Of a DNA stretch of 8,857 nt, positions 1-5,944 are shown piece after piece. Position 1 is the first letter of the stretch; every line of letters starts with the position of its first letter. The notes under the pieces were generated by a model. It was not told the origin of the DNA and searched no databases. It worked only from the letters and a program-made list of their open reading frames with translations. The DNA comes from Methanoregula sp. (GTDB lineage Archaea; Halobacteriota; Methanomicrobia; Methanomicrobiales; Methanospirillaceae): assembly GCA_003154335.1 (NCBI GenBank), contig PMDE01000138.1:31326-40182 (forward strand), in the 5' to 3' direction. The position numbers and the translations under genes are program-made.

Positions 1-118
1 TTTTTTTATCTATCTTGTGTTTTTGCAGGGCCACGGGGGGTTGAAGTGACAAAATAACCGTATCGATTTCTCTTTGGGAAATAAAAATGCTGGAGAAATT
101 GTATTTATCCGGTTTTTT

Positions 119-186
119 GGAGCGACTCCGGAGAAACGGTGATAAGCGTGCTCCAACGCTTCTTTGGCTTCGGCAATGCATTTGCC
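119..186. other. cluster of three short hairpins
   Basis: Three small stem-loops follow one another. GGAG/CTCC lies at 119-129 and overlaps the palindrome CTCCGGAG at 126-133. AAGCGT/ACGCTT lies at 144-149 and 156-161. GGCAA/TTGCC lies at 172-176 and 182-186. Their density suggests a structured RNA or the edge of a decayed element, but each stem is only 4-6 bp and could be chance. No family is recognised. Confidence 0.2.
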
Positions 187-474
187 TTCTGCCGCCGGTC
201 TCCCCCGTAGCGCGAGTAAGCAACGGTTTTTGAAACAATTTTTGGGGTTGGAATATACCCCGGGTCAAAGGAATGATCCCCGTGCTGTCTTCCTCTCACC
301 GTGTGCAGGAACTCTTCACATACGAGGGAAAAAACACGGGGGTAGTGCCTTTTAACCACCAGAATTGTTCTGCAATAACGAGAGAAAATTACTAAATTAA
401 CGGGTTTTGTATTCATTATGAAAAGAGTTCAGTTATCAGATCAATAAAAAGCTAAAAAGCCGGTTAATAATCAC

Positions 475-499
475 GGAGGCGACAGTGCCTGTCCCCTCC
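475..499. repeat. strong REP-like palindrome
   Basis: The left arm (475-485) and right arm (489-499) pair over 11 bp with one C/C mismatch and a 3-nt TGC loop; ten pairs are Watson-Crick. The right arm contains the string GTGCCTGTCCCC (486-497). From memory, this string is frequent in repetitive palindromes linked to REP-associated Y1 (IS200-like) transposases in bacteria, but I could not check that. Read on the minus strand, the hairpin is followed 12-16 nt later by a T-rich tract (444-460), so it could also act as a terminator. No transposase gene is present in the window. Confidence 0.4.
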
Positions 500-780
500 C
501 CCTGAACTTCTCCAGCACTTTGGATAACGCTGTAGTATCTGTCAGGCAATTTTGTTGTTAGTTTGCCATTTTCCTTATGAAGGATTATCGCAATTTGGGG
601 ATGTTACCGTGGTAAGGATGAGCCATGGCAAGTCCACAGGAGTGTCAAATCAGGCAAGTATTGTTCAAAAAAATGAGAATTTTTAAGTTCCCGGAACTGG
701 ACTATACCCAATATCATTAATACAGGATTTTTTTCCGAGCCGTTTTACCGGAACCTGTTCAGGATCCCAAAATAAATTGT

Positions 781-812
781 CCGGGTCCGGTTCAAAAGAA
801 CCCGGTCTCCGG
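781..812 (+). other. hairpin upstream of the kinase gene
   Basis: GGTTC (789-793) pairs with GAACC (798-802) across an AAAA loop. CC (787-788) continues with GG (804-805) past one bulged C, and outer CCGG boxes at 781-784 and 809-812 can close the structure. It lies about 60 bp upstream of the candidate TATA box of the kinase gene. It could be an operator, the terminator of something upstream, or chance. It is not a tRNA T-arm. Confidence 0.25.
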
Positions 813-870
813 TGTGAGGTAGATGAACGGGCGATTTGGGTTCCCTCGATTTTCAATGATTCGCACTAAT

Positions 871-890
871 ACAATACATAATAATAGTGG
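871..890 (+). promoter_or_regulatory. candidate TATA region of the kinase gene
   Basis: An A/T-rich stretch (ACAATACATAATAATAG) lies about 50-80 bp upstream of the two possible starts. Archaeal transcription starts about 25 bp after the TATA box, which would place the 5' end near 905 and leave a 30-45 nt leader. The match to the archaeal consensus is only moderate. Confidence 0.3.
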
Positions 891-936
891 ATAACGACAA
901 ACAATACTGCATTGTACCGAATGATGGTGAAGACGA

Positions 937-2640
937 TTGGAGAACAGTGTTATGGAAGATCAGGCAGATGAAATAGGCCGGATTCGAACAATACTAATGA
1001 ATAGTCCCAGGGGGTCAACGATCGAAGAAATTGCAAAAAAATTACCTTTGAACAGGACCTCTACGGCAAAATATCTTAATACGCTCCTGATATCCGGTCA
1101 GGCCGAAATGAGGACATTCGGCCGTGCGAAAGTCTTTACGCTTTCTCAGCGTGTTCCGTTCTCGCAAATGCTGAATCTATCTTCCGATCTCCTCCTTGTA
1201 ATGGACCAGAACCTGGTTATCAGCCAGGTAAATGAACCGTTTATACGGTTATTCGGTTTTTCACAAGAAACCCTTGCCGGTGTACCTCTCATCCGCTCTC
1301 CTTTTATGCCATTTGTTTCTGAGAGTAATATGTCTCTGATACAGGAAGCAGCACGGGGGACAGAACAGAGTAAAATCGACCGGCTTGAGATTAATGGTAT
1401 AGGTTATTATTTTAAGATTAAGATGATCCCTCTTGTTTTTGATCATGGCGGGCAGGGACTGGCGGTCATTTTTGAAGATATCACCGAACTCAAAAAATAC
1501 CAGGAGCATCTTGAACAGCTGGTTGAGCAAAGGACCCGTGAGTTATCAGTAACCAACGAGCAGCTGGTAAAAGAGATCAATGAACGGCAGAAATCACGAA
1601 CTGCCCTTGAGCTCAGTGAGAAGAAATACCGGGAGCTCGTGGAAAATGCAAACAGCATCATCATCAGGATCAACGATTTTGGTGTTATTACTTTTTTTAA
1701 TGAATTTGCGGAGAATTTTTTTCATTTCTCTGAACGTGAGGTATTGGGCAAGAATATTATCGGTACGATCATTCCTTTACCGGATGCGCCGGATGAAAAT
1801 GCATCAGATGTAATCCGGACATTATTGAGCCCCAAGGATCCTCTGACATTCACCGAAATTGAATGTGTCCGGAAGAATGGTGAAAAAGTCTGGATTGCAT
1901 GGACCACAAAAACAATTTTTGGCGCACAGGGAAATCCGGAAGAATTTCTTGTGGTGGGAATGGATATTACCCAACGACGCCAGGGAGAAAATGCTCTTTG
2001 CCAGGTGAACACCAAACTAAATCTGATGAGCAGTATTGCACGTCATGACATTCGCAACAGACTGACGGTCATTTACGGGGTTATCTCTCTTTTGCAGGAA
2101 CGAATTTCAGATCCAACATTCAGTGAATATCTGAAAAAGGCGGATCGAGCGGCGGTTGCGATTAAACAGCAGATTGAATTTACTGCTGATTATAAGAATA
2201 TGGGCCTGGAGAAGGCGGACTGGCAACCTGTTATCGATACTCTCCGGCAATCCCTCGAAAACGTGGACCTTAAGGACGTGAAGTTGGATATTTTTACCCG
2301 GGATCTCGAGATTTTTGCTGATCCATGGCTGAAAAAAGTATTTTTTAACCTGATTGATAACACCCTGCAATATGGAGAACATGTAACAAAAATCACGGTT
2401 TCCTGTCATAAATCCGGGGACGGACTGGATATCGTGTTTGAAGATGATGGCATAGGAATCCCATTTGATGAGAAAGAGAAGATATTTGAGCGGGGTTACG
2501 GGAAAAACATCGGGTATGGATTGTTTATGGCCCGCGAAATCCTTGCGATTACTGAACTCACCATAAAAGAGAACGGGGAACCCGGTAAAGGGGCCCGGTA
2601 CGAGATCCATGTTCCGAAGCGGTTTTACCGTGTGCCCTGA
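937..2640 (+). CDS. HTH-PAS-PAS sensor histidine kinase
   Basis: A soluble signal-transduction kinase, predicted to autophosphorylate on His in response to a cytoplasmic cue. A winged helix-turn-helix spans residues about 11-70 (recognition segment NRTSTAKYL, wing GRAKVFTLS). PAS1 spans about 75-185. A charged coiled coil covers 185-232. PAS2 spans about 230-350 and ends in a typical VGMDITQRR. The H-box is ARHDIRNRL with phospho-acceptor H370. The ATPase domain has N-box NLIDNTLQYG (N471), DDGIGIP (503-509), an F-box IFERGYG, and GYGLFMAREI (526-535), so all catalytic motifs are intact. There is no membrane segment and no receiver domain. The start is ambiguous: TTG 937 has GGTGA 7 nt upstream, while in-frame ATG 952 has GGAG 9 nt upstream and would shorten the protein by five residues. 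I slightly prefer ATG 952. Family-level function is secure; signal and target are unknown. Confidence 0.93.
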   Translation: MENSVMEDQADEIGRIRTILMNSPRGSTIEEIAKKLPLNRTSTAKYLNTLLISGQAEMRTFGRAKVFTLSQRVPFSQMLNLSSDLLLVMDQNLVISQVNEPFIRLFGFSQETLAGVPLIRSPFMPFVSESNMSLIQEAARGTEQSKIDRLEINGIGYYFKIKMIPLVFDHGGQGLAVIFEDITELKKYQEHLEQLVEQRTRELSVTNEQLVKEINERQKSRTALELSEKKYRELVENANSIIIRINDFGVITFFNEFAENFFHFSEREVLGKNIIGTIIPLPDAPDENASDVIRTLLSPKDPLTFTEIECVRKNGEKVWIAWTTKTIFGAQGNPEEFLVVGMDITQRRQGENALCQVNTKLNLMSSIARHDIRNRLTVIYGVISLLQERISDPTFSEYLKKADRAAVAIKQQIEFTADYKNMGLEKADWQPVIDTLRQSLENVDLKDVKLDIFTRDLEIFADPWLKKVFFNLIDNTLQYGEHVTKITVSCHKSGDGLDIVFEDDGIGIPFDEKEKIFERGYGKNIGYGLFMAREILAITELTIKENGEPGKGARYEIHVPKRFYRVP

Positions 2641-2658
2641 TTACACCGGCGCTTAAAC

Positions 2659-2677
2659 TTCCGGAATAGTTCCGGAG
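2659..2677 (+). terminator. hairpin after the kinase gene
   Basis: CCGGAA (2661-2666) and TTCCGG (2670-2675) pair around a TAG loop, extended by T2660-A2676 and a wobble pair. It starts about 20 bp after the kinase stop. A T5 tract follows only at 2701-2705, so it is a possible rather than classic terminator. Confidence 0.4.
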
Positions 2678-2719
2678 TTATAGAATGTCTTTAAAAAACC
2701 TTTTTAGAAAAAGAAATTG

Positions 2720-2756
2720 TTTCAAAATTACTTTTGAATTAACAAGTATTTTGAAA
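2720..2756. terminator. A/T-rich inverted repeat, possibly bidirectional terminator
   Basis: The left arm begins TTTCAAAAT (2720-2728) and continues to 2733. The right arm AAGTATTTTGAAA (2744-2756) pairs with it over 13 bp with one bulged T. It lies between two convergent genes, and its T-rich arms would give U-rich RNA on either strand, which suits archaeal termination. It may serve both the kinase gene and the deacetylase-like gene. Confidence 0.35.
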
Positions 2757-2781
2757 TTATCCGAATCACGGCGCAGGCGGT

Positions 2782-2841
2782 CTCATTCCGGGGGATTTTT
2801 GAACCAGTGATGTGCACTTTTTAAGAAAGCTTCCGAATGAG
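2782..2841. repeat. spaced inverted repeat CTCATTCCG / CCGAATGAG
   Basis: The arms at 2782-2790 and 2833-2841 are complementary apart from one extra C in the left arm. About 42 bp separate them, including a T5 tract on each side of GTGCAC. This could fold as the 3' end of either convergent transcript or be an old element end. No target-site duplication or transposase was seen. Confidence 0.25.
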
Positions 2842-2923
2842 TGATCCTGAGATTTGATCTGATTATGCTTTTCAAGAGCAATGCAGCTTTGGAATTCTCA
2901 TGATCATGGATATATAACAAAGA

Positions 2924-4054
2924 TTATTCGCGTTTTTGGATCAATTCAGCAGCCTGCTGAAAGGTTATCACCTTAATATTGTCTTTGTAATACTTTGTTA
3001 ACGAATTATGGTATTTTTCCAGGGCTATAAAATGTTTTTTTGTCATCCCTTTCGGATGCATATTAAAACTAAAGAATATATTTTTATTTAATGAATCAAA
3101 TTGTTTCAGATATTTTTTTGTGCACAGTAGCATCCTTTCATCATCAGTCGAACAATCAAGATAATAAAAATCATCATATACTGTATCCACAAAAAAATTA
3201 TAGTATTTCGAATGGTTGGTTTTTCGGGTGATGTTCTGCGGGGAATTCTTCTGGATTGAATATCCTTTGTCTTTTACGTGGGTATTCGTCGCTCGCCGGT
3301 TCATGATTTTCATGCGTAAAAATTTCAATAATAAAGAGACCTGCAGTGAAAAATTTTCCTCTTTGCTGAATCGACAGGAGGCTATTGGTATTTCAAATAT
3401 CCCGCTATTATTCTTCGACGGCGTCCCGAGATCGGAATCCAGATAATAATTTGCCATTTTTGGTACAATTGAAAAGTCAATTTCATTAATAGTATTTTTA
3501 ACAGTAAAACCAGGAACAATACTCGAATCGATAATAAACCCCGAATCCTGTAATGCTTTAATGATCACAGAAGTGTTGGGTTGCAATCCATATCCCCCGG
3601 ATCGAAAGGCTATACAGGCATATGCTTTATTGACCTGACATAATAAGTTGTTTAAGTACGTTTTAGAAGTCATTAAAAGATTTTGAATTTTTATATAGAG
3701 TTGTTCTGGATCCGAATCCAGTTTCCCCAGTAAAAAATAATCAGGATTTACTTTGTAGGTTCTTCCCTCGATTTGGGTAAAATTCCAATGGGGATGTACA
3801 TGTGACTGAACATCGTGGCCGCGACGGACAGCATCTTTCAGTTGATTCTCAGCATTTTCAGAAAAACCGGATAATTTGTGATCCCGATAGCGCAGAATAG
3901 AGAAAACATCAGCAAATAATGTAAGGGGAATATGCAACTTATCAAATAAATCGAGTAATTCATCGGTCGGGTGAATCAGCACCTCATTTTCATCATAATA
4001 ATTACCGCCTAAAAACAATTCATAATCGGCAGAATAGAGTAGGTATATCGTCAT
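2924..4054 (-). CDS. polysaccharide deacetylase-like protein
   Basis: A 376-aa protein with the order of metal-ligand motifs of the NodB-type (CE4) deacetylase barrel, closest in my memory to WalW-like members. YSADYE (7-12) supplies the motif-1 Asp (D10). GHDVQSHVHPH (79-89) is motif 2, with H85 and H89 as expected ligands. FRSGGYG (150-156) is the Arg motif, and NMHPKG (331-336) supplies the late His. Such enzymes remove N- or O-acetyl groups from sugars. There is no signal peptide or membrane segment, so it would act inside the cell, perhaps on glycan precursors. Residues about 250-285 form a polar Asn/Lys/Ser-rich insertion. The gene is clearly A+T-richer than its neighbours (sampled lines about 28-35% G+C, against about 60% in a sampled line of the 889-aa gene), which suggests transfer. 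No Shine-Dalgarno site precedes the ATG. Activity is inferred from motifs only. Confidence 0.8.
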   Translation of the reverse strand: MTIYLLYSADYELFLGGNYYDENEVLIHPTDELLDLFDKLHIPLTLFADVFSILRYRDHKLSGFSENAENQLKDAVRRGHDVQSHVHPHWNFTQIEGRTYKVNPDYFLLGKLDSDPEQLYIKIQNLLMTSKTYLNNLLCQVNKAYACIAFRSGGYGLQPNTSVIIKALQDSGFIIDSSIVPGFTVKNTINEIDFSIVPKMANYYLDSDLGTPSKNNSGIFEIPIASCRFSKEENFSLQVSLLLKFLRMKIMNRRATNTHVKDKGYSIQKNSPQNITRKTNHSKYYNFFVDTVYDDFYYLDCSTDDERMLLCTKKYLKQFDSLNKNIFFSFNMHPKGMTKKHFIALEKYHNSLTKYYKDNIKVITFQQAAELIQKRE

Positions 4055-4084
4055 TTAAATCGCTTGTTTTTTCCCCAGTTGCGC

Positions 4085-4095
4085 ATAATATTTTT
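4085..4095 (-). promoter_or_regulatory. candidate TATA box of the deacetylase-like gene
   Basis: On the minus strand this reads AAAAATATTAT, centred about 36 bp before the ATG. A start about 26 bp downstream would fall near 4064, leaving a leader of roughly 10 nt. That agrees with the absence of a Shine-Dalgarno site. Confidence 0.35.
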
Positions 4096-4140
4096 GAATT
4101 GTATCTCATTTTCTCTGTTCGTTTCCTGTTTAAATAAAGG

Positions 4141-4181
4141 TAATCTGTTTTAATTTCAAGATTGGAAAATTAATCTGTTTT
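4141..4181. repeat. 11-bp direct repeat spaced 30 bp
   Basis: TAATCTGTTTT occurs at 4141-4151 and again at 4171-4181, start to start 30 bp, about three helical turns. The pair lies upstream of the candidate TATA box of the deacetylase-like gene, where an archaeal activator could bind. The sequence is A/T-rich, so chance is a real alternative. Confidence 0.25.
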
Positions 4182-4239
4182 TCATCACTGTTTCATCGAT
4201 TTGATATCCCTTCTCCAAATGGGTTTTAAAGGCTCTTTT

Positions 4240-4263
4240 AAAAAATGTCGGATTATGAAAAAA
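4240..4263 (-). terminator. U-rich terminator after the 374-aa beta-helix gene
   Basis: On the minus strand, two T6 runs (4258-4263 and 4240-4245) follow the stop codon within 40 nt. Tandem U-tracts without a strong hairpin are typical of archaeal transcription termination. Confidence 0.5.
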
Positions 4264-4277
4264 TCCCTGTCCTGGAA

Positions 4278-5402
4278 TTATACCTGTAGAATAGGACCAG
4301 CAGGATAGAGTAATGGTGAAAAATTGTCGTAACCGATAAAATTTTGCGTCATGTATATCCTGCCAAACCCGCAAAATACCCCGTCAGGATAATTACCTCT
4401 CTGGAATACCGGAACCGTTTCGTTGGATACCTGAAATGTATTGTACTCTATCCATACACCTTTTTCAGGAACAGCACGGATGCCAATTGCAGGCACGGCT
4501 GTTAGTCTGAATGTATTATGATGAATGGTATATTCATACCCTGCAATTGATTCATTGGTCTCCGGGACAGGATATGCATGCACATCGAAATGGTGAGCCC
4601 CTATCGCATTGCCTTCGCCGAGGATAAGATTATAACGCGCTTCATAGCTTTCACCGGGGTGTCCGCCTGCGGCAATATCGTGCCGGTTGAAATTAAACTG
4701 GTTCGCCTCTACCAGCATGTGTCCACCATAAATATCTATGCCGTATCCTTCTCCACGGGCCTGGTTGTTGTGGATATTATTGTGGTGGATATAGGTCCCG
4801 GTGCTATTCATAGTTGTTATGCCGGACCACGACCAGCCCCGGATCTCACAATTATCCACAACAAGACCGGACCTGTTCTGTTCTTTGATTGATATCAGGT
4901 AGCTCGATTCGCCATTCCCGGTCCCGTCCTGAGCAAGCATTTCGCCCTGAAGCTGTAAACCGGTTATGCGAACATTATCTCCCCCAATGACAAACAGCGA
5001 AGTTAAAAACTCACTGTTATTATTGGAGCTATATTGAATAAGAGCTCCCGGTGAACCGTTGCTCCCCCGGTCACTGGCAAGTGTTACACCCTCAGGAATG
5101 ATTGTATCAGGCATTCCGGTCATGTTAATAACCGCCGTACCATTGATGAATACGATCTCATCAGATTTTGCATTCTTCAACGCATTTAACAACTGGTCTT
5201 TTGTTGATACGACATAGTTCACCCGTGAATCTGTTTCGGTAATAATATGGCTGTATCCTATTCCGCCACCGATCGGATTACCGGTCGGATTGGATTCGGC
5301 TCCGAAGGATTCATGTGGTACTAAAAAAAGGATTACCAGAAGAATTATAATTACCAGACAGATTCCAGCACCCGGAATCAGATATTTTATTTGTCGTTTC
5401 AT
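4278..5402 (-). CDS. membrane-targeted right-handed beta-helix protein
   Basis: A 374-aa extracytoplasmic protein. Residues about 8-29 are one hydrophobic stretch, either a signal peptide (possible cleavage after SFGA, 32-35) or an uncleaved anchor. C15 does not sit in a lipobox. The rest is a parallel beta-helix of the pectate-lyase-like fold: short Asn-rich turns (IHHNNIHNN, IHHNTF, IEYNTF) repeat through 140-325. Conserved blocks are GGDNVRITGLQLQGEM (140-155), ARGEGYG (215-221), NRHDI (239-243), YEARYN (253-258) and HFDVH (271-275). All recur in the C-terminal half of the 889-aa neighbour, so the two are paralogues. Nine N-x-S/T sequons fit archaeal surface glycosylation. Relatives of this fold include polysaccharide lyases, epimerases and adhesins. 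The reaction, if any, is unknown. It has its own TATA box and terminator, so it is probably monocistronic. Confidence 0.88.
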   Translation of the reverse strand: MKRQIKYLIPGAGICLVIIILLVILFLVPHESFGAESNPTGNPIGGGIGYSHIITETDSRVNYVVSTKDQLLNALKNAKSDEIVFINGTAVINMTGMPDTIIPEGVTLASDRGSNGSPGALIQYSSNNNSEFLTSLFVIGGDNVRITGLQLQGEMLAQDGTGNGESSYLISIKEQNRSGLVVDNCEIRGWSWSGITTMNSTGTYIHHNNIHNNQARGEGYGIDIYGGHMLVEANQFNFNRHDIAAGGHPGESYEARYNLILGEGNAIGAHHFDVHAYPVPETNESIAGYEYTIHHNTFRLTAVPAIGIRAVPEKGVWIEYNTFQVSNETVPVFQRGNYPDGVFCGFGRIYMTQNFIGYDNFSPLLYPAGPILQV

Positions 5403-5469
5403 TGAATGATATACCTATATTTTTCTTATTTCAAATAGTTTGATTGCTCCCATAAGAAATCTGTATCAG

Positions 5470-5480
5470 CTTTATATAAC
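5470..5480 (-). promoter_or_regulatory. TATA box of the 374-aa beta-helix gene
   Basis: On the minus strand the sequence is GTTATATAAAG, an excellent match to the archaeal TTTATATA-type box. Transcription would begin near 5450, giving a leader of about 45-50 nt before the ATG at 5402. AGGT in the leader is only a weak ribosome binding site. Confidence 0.6.
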
Positions 5481-5593
5481 CAATACATAAAAATACAAGG
5501 GGATCGTGTATTTTTTCTGCATCCTCTTGATCTGGTAGAGTTATTAAGATCACGTTCAATAATAATTGTTTTTGGGATAATTGGTTTTTTTGA

Positions 5594-5923
5594 GGGTTCC
5601 CAACGATTATCTATTTGCTAATCTGGTTAGCGAACCGTAACCTGATGGGTAACAGTGCTGATGAAATGATCAAAGACCCGGTACTTTTTTCAAACCAGGG
5701 GACATTCTTTTCAATAAATAAAAAGAGTGGGATTTTACCTTGTTTTGAGGATTACGGGAGAGATATTCAGACTATCAAATTTTTTGGTCAGATACTCCGC
5801 GGTTATGGTGAATCTTCGGGTAACATCCCAGGTTCAGGGAGTTGCTTGTCGGTGCCTCCTGCGGAATTCAAAGAGGGAAACGGGACACAAACCTTCTTGT
5901 CGGGGCAGAAACAGTCAGAATAA
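5594..5923 (+). pseudogene. possible decayed fragment, UbiA-like C-terminus
   Basis: An open plus-strand frame of 109 codons ends 21 bp before the convergent 889-aa gene. It has only TTG 5615 or ATG 5645 as starts, neither with a ribosome binding site. Its first part reads as a membrane segment (PTIIYLLIWLAN) followed by MGNSADEMIKDPVLF. That pattern recalls the last loop of UbiA-family prenyltransferases such as decaprenyl-phosphate phosphoribosyltransferase (G-x-P-E-E-x-x-L-K-D-x-x-L). A T7 run (5585-5591) lies just upstream, and across it frame 5559-5590 encodes another hydrophobic stretch (IIIVFGIIGFF), so a frameshift is conceivable. After about residue 45 from the TTG the match stops. 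The resemblance is from memory and short; chance or an unknown small gene is equally possible. Confidence 0.2.
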
Positions 5924-5940
5924 AAAGAGGAAAAAGATAT
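5921..5940 (-). terminator. U-rich terminator after the 889-aa gene
   Basis: Immediately after the stop codon the minus strand reads ATATCTTTTTCCTCTTTTTA, two T5 runs. This is a typical archaeal U-rich terminator and supports the C-terminus at 5945. Confidence 0.55.
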
Positions 5941-5944
5941 GTGG

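Larger units (their letters stand above)
1..936. other. 936-bp region without a supported gene
   Basis: I find no convincing coding region here. The longest ATG-started frame (minus, 105-416) has no ribosome binding site and its product is unrecognised. A minus-strand frame is open for 84 codons over 10-264 without an ATG and could be the 3' remnant of a lost gene. A 31-codon ATG frame at 625-720 (+) follows a weak purine-rich stretch and cannot be told from chance. The region does contain several hairpins, listed separately. The right end (about 860-936) should hold the promoter and leader of the kinase gene. An unrecognised small RNA or decayed gene is possible. Confidence 0.6.
5403..5944. 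other. 542-bp intergenic region between the two beta-helix genes
   Basis: It holds the promoter of the 374-aa gene at its left end, the terminator of the 889-aa gene at its right end, and an unassigned middle. A small hairpin GCTAA/TTAGC lies at 5617-5631. CTTGTCGG followed by TGC or GGC occurs twice, near 5845 and 5897. On the minus strand only very short ATG frames are present. The plus-strand frame is described as a possible pseudogene. Confidence 0.6.

Noticed and set aside
164..355. 63-aa plus-strand frame starting with TTG
   Set aside because: Weak start without a ribosome binding site, overlaps hairpins, and has no recognisable domain.
105..416. 103-aa minus-strand frame
   Set aside because: No ribosome binding site or TATA box at the right distance, very basic unrecognised product, and a second frame on the same strand is equally open, so coding is not supported.
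625..720. 31-codon ATG frame in the kinase upstream region
   Set aside because: The purine stretch before it is a poor Shine-Dalgarno match, and the length is within chance for this base composition.
787..805. GGTTCAAAA resembling a tRNA T-loop
   Set aside because: It folds better as a 4-nt-loop hairpin, and no acceptor, D or anticodon arms are found around it.
2107..2610. 167-aa minus-strand frame inside the kinase gene
   Set aside because: It lies opposite intact kinase motifs, so it is a shadow of the real gene.
5336..5360. Possible lipobox around Cys15 of the 374-aa protein
   Set aside because: The residue before Cys is Ile, not Gly/Ala/Ser, and Cys lies in the middle of the hydrophobic stretch rather than at its end.
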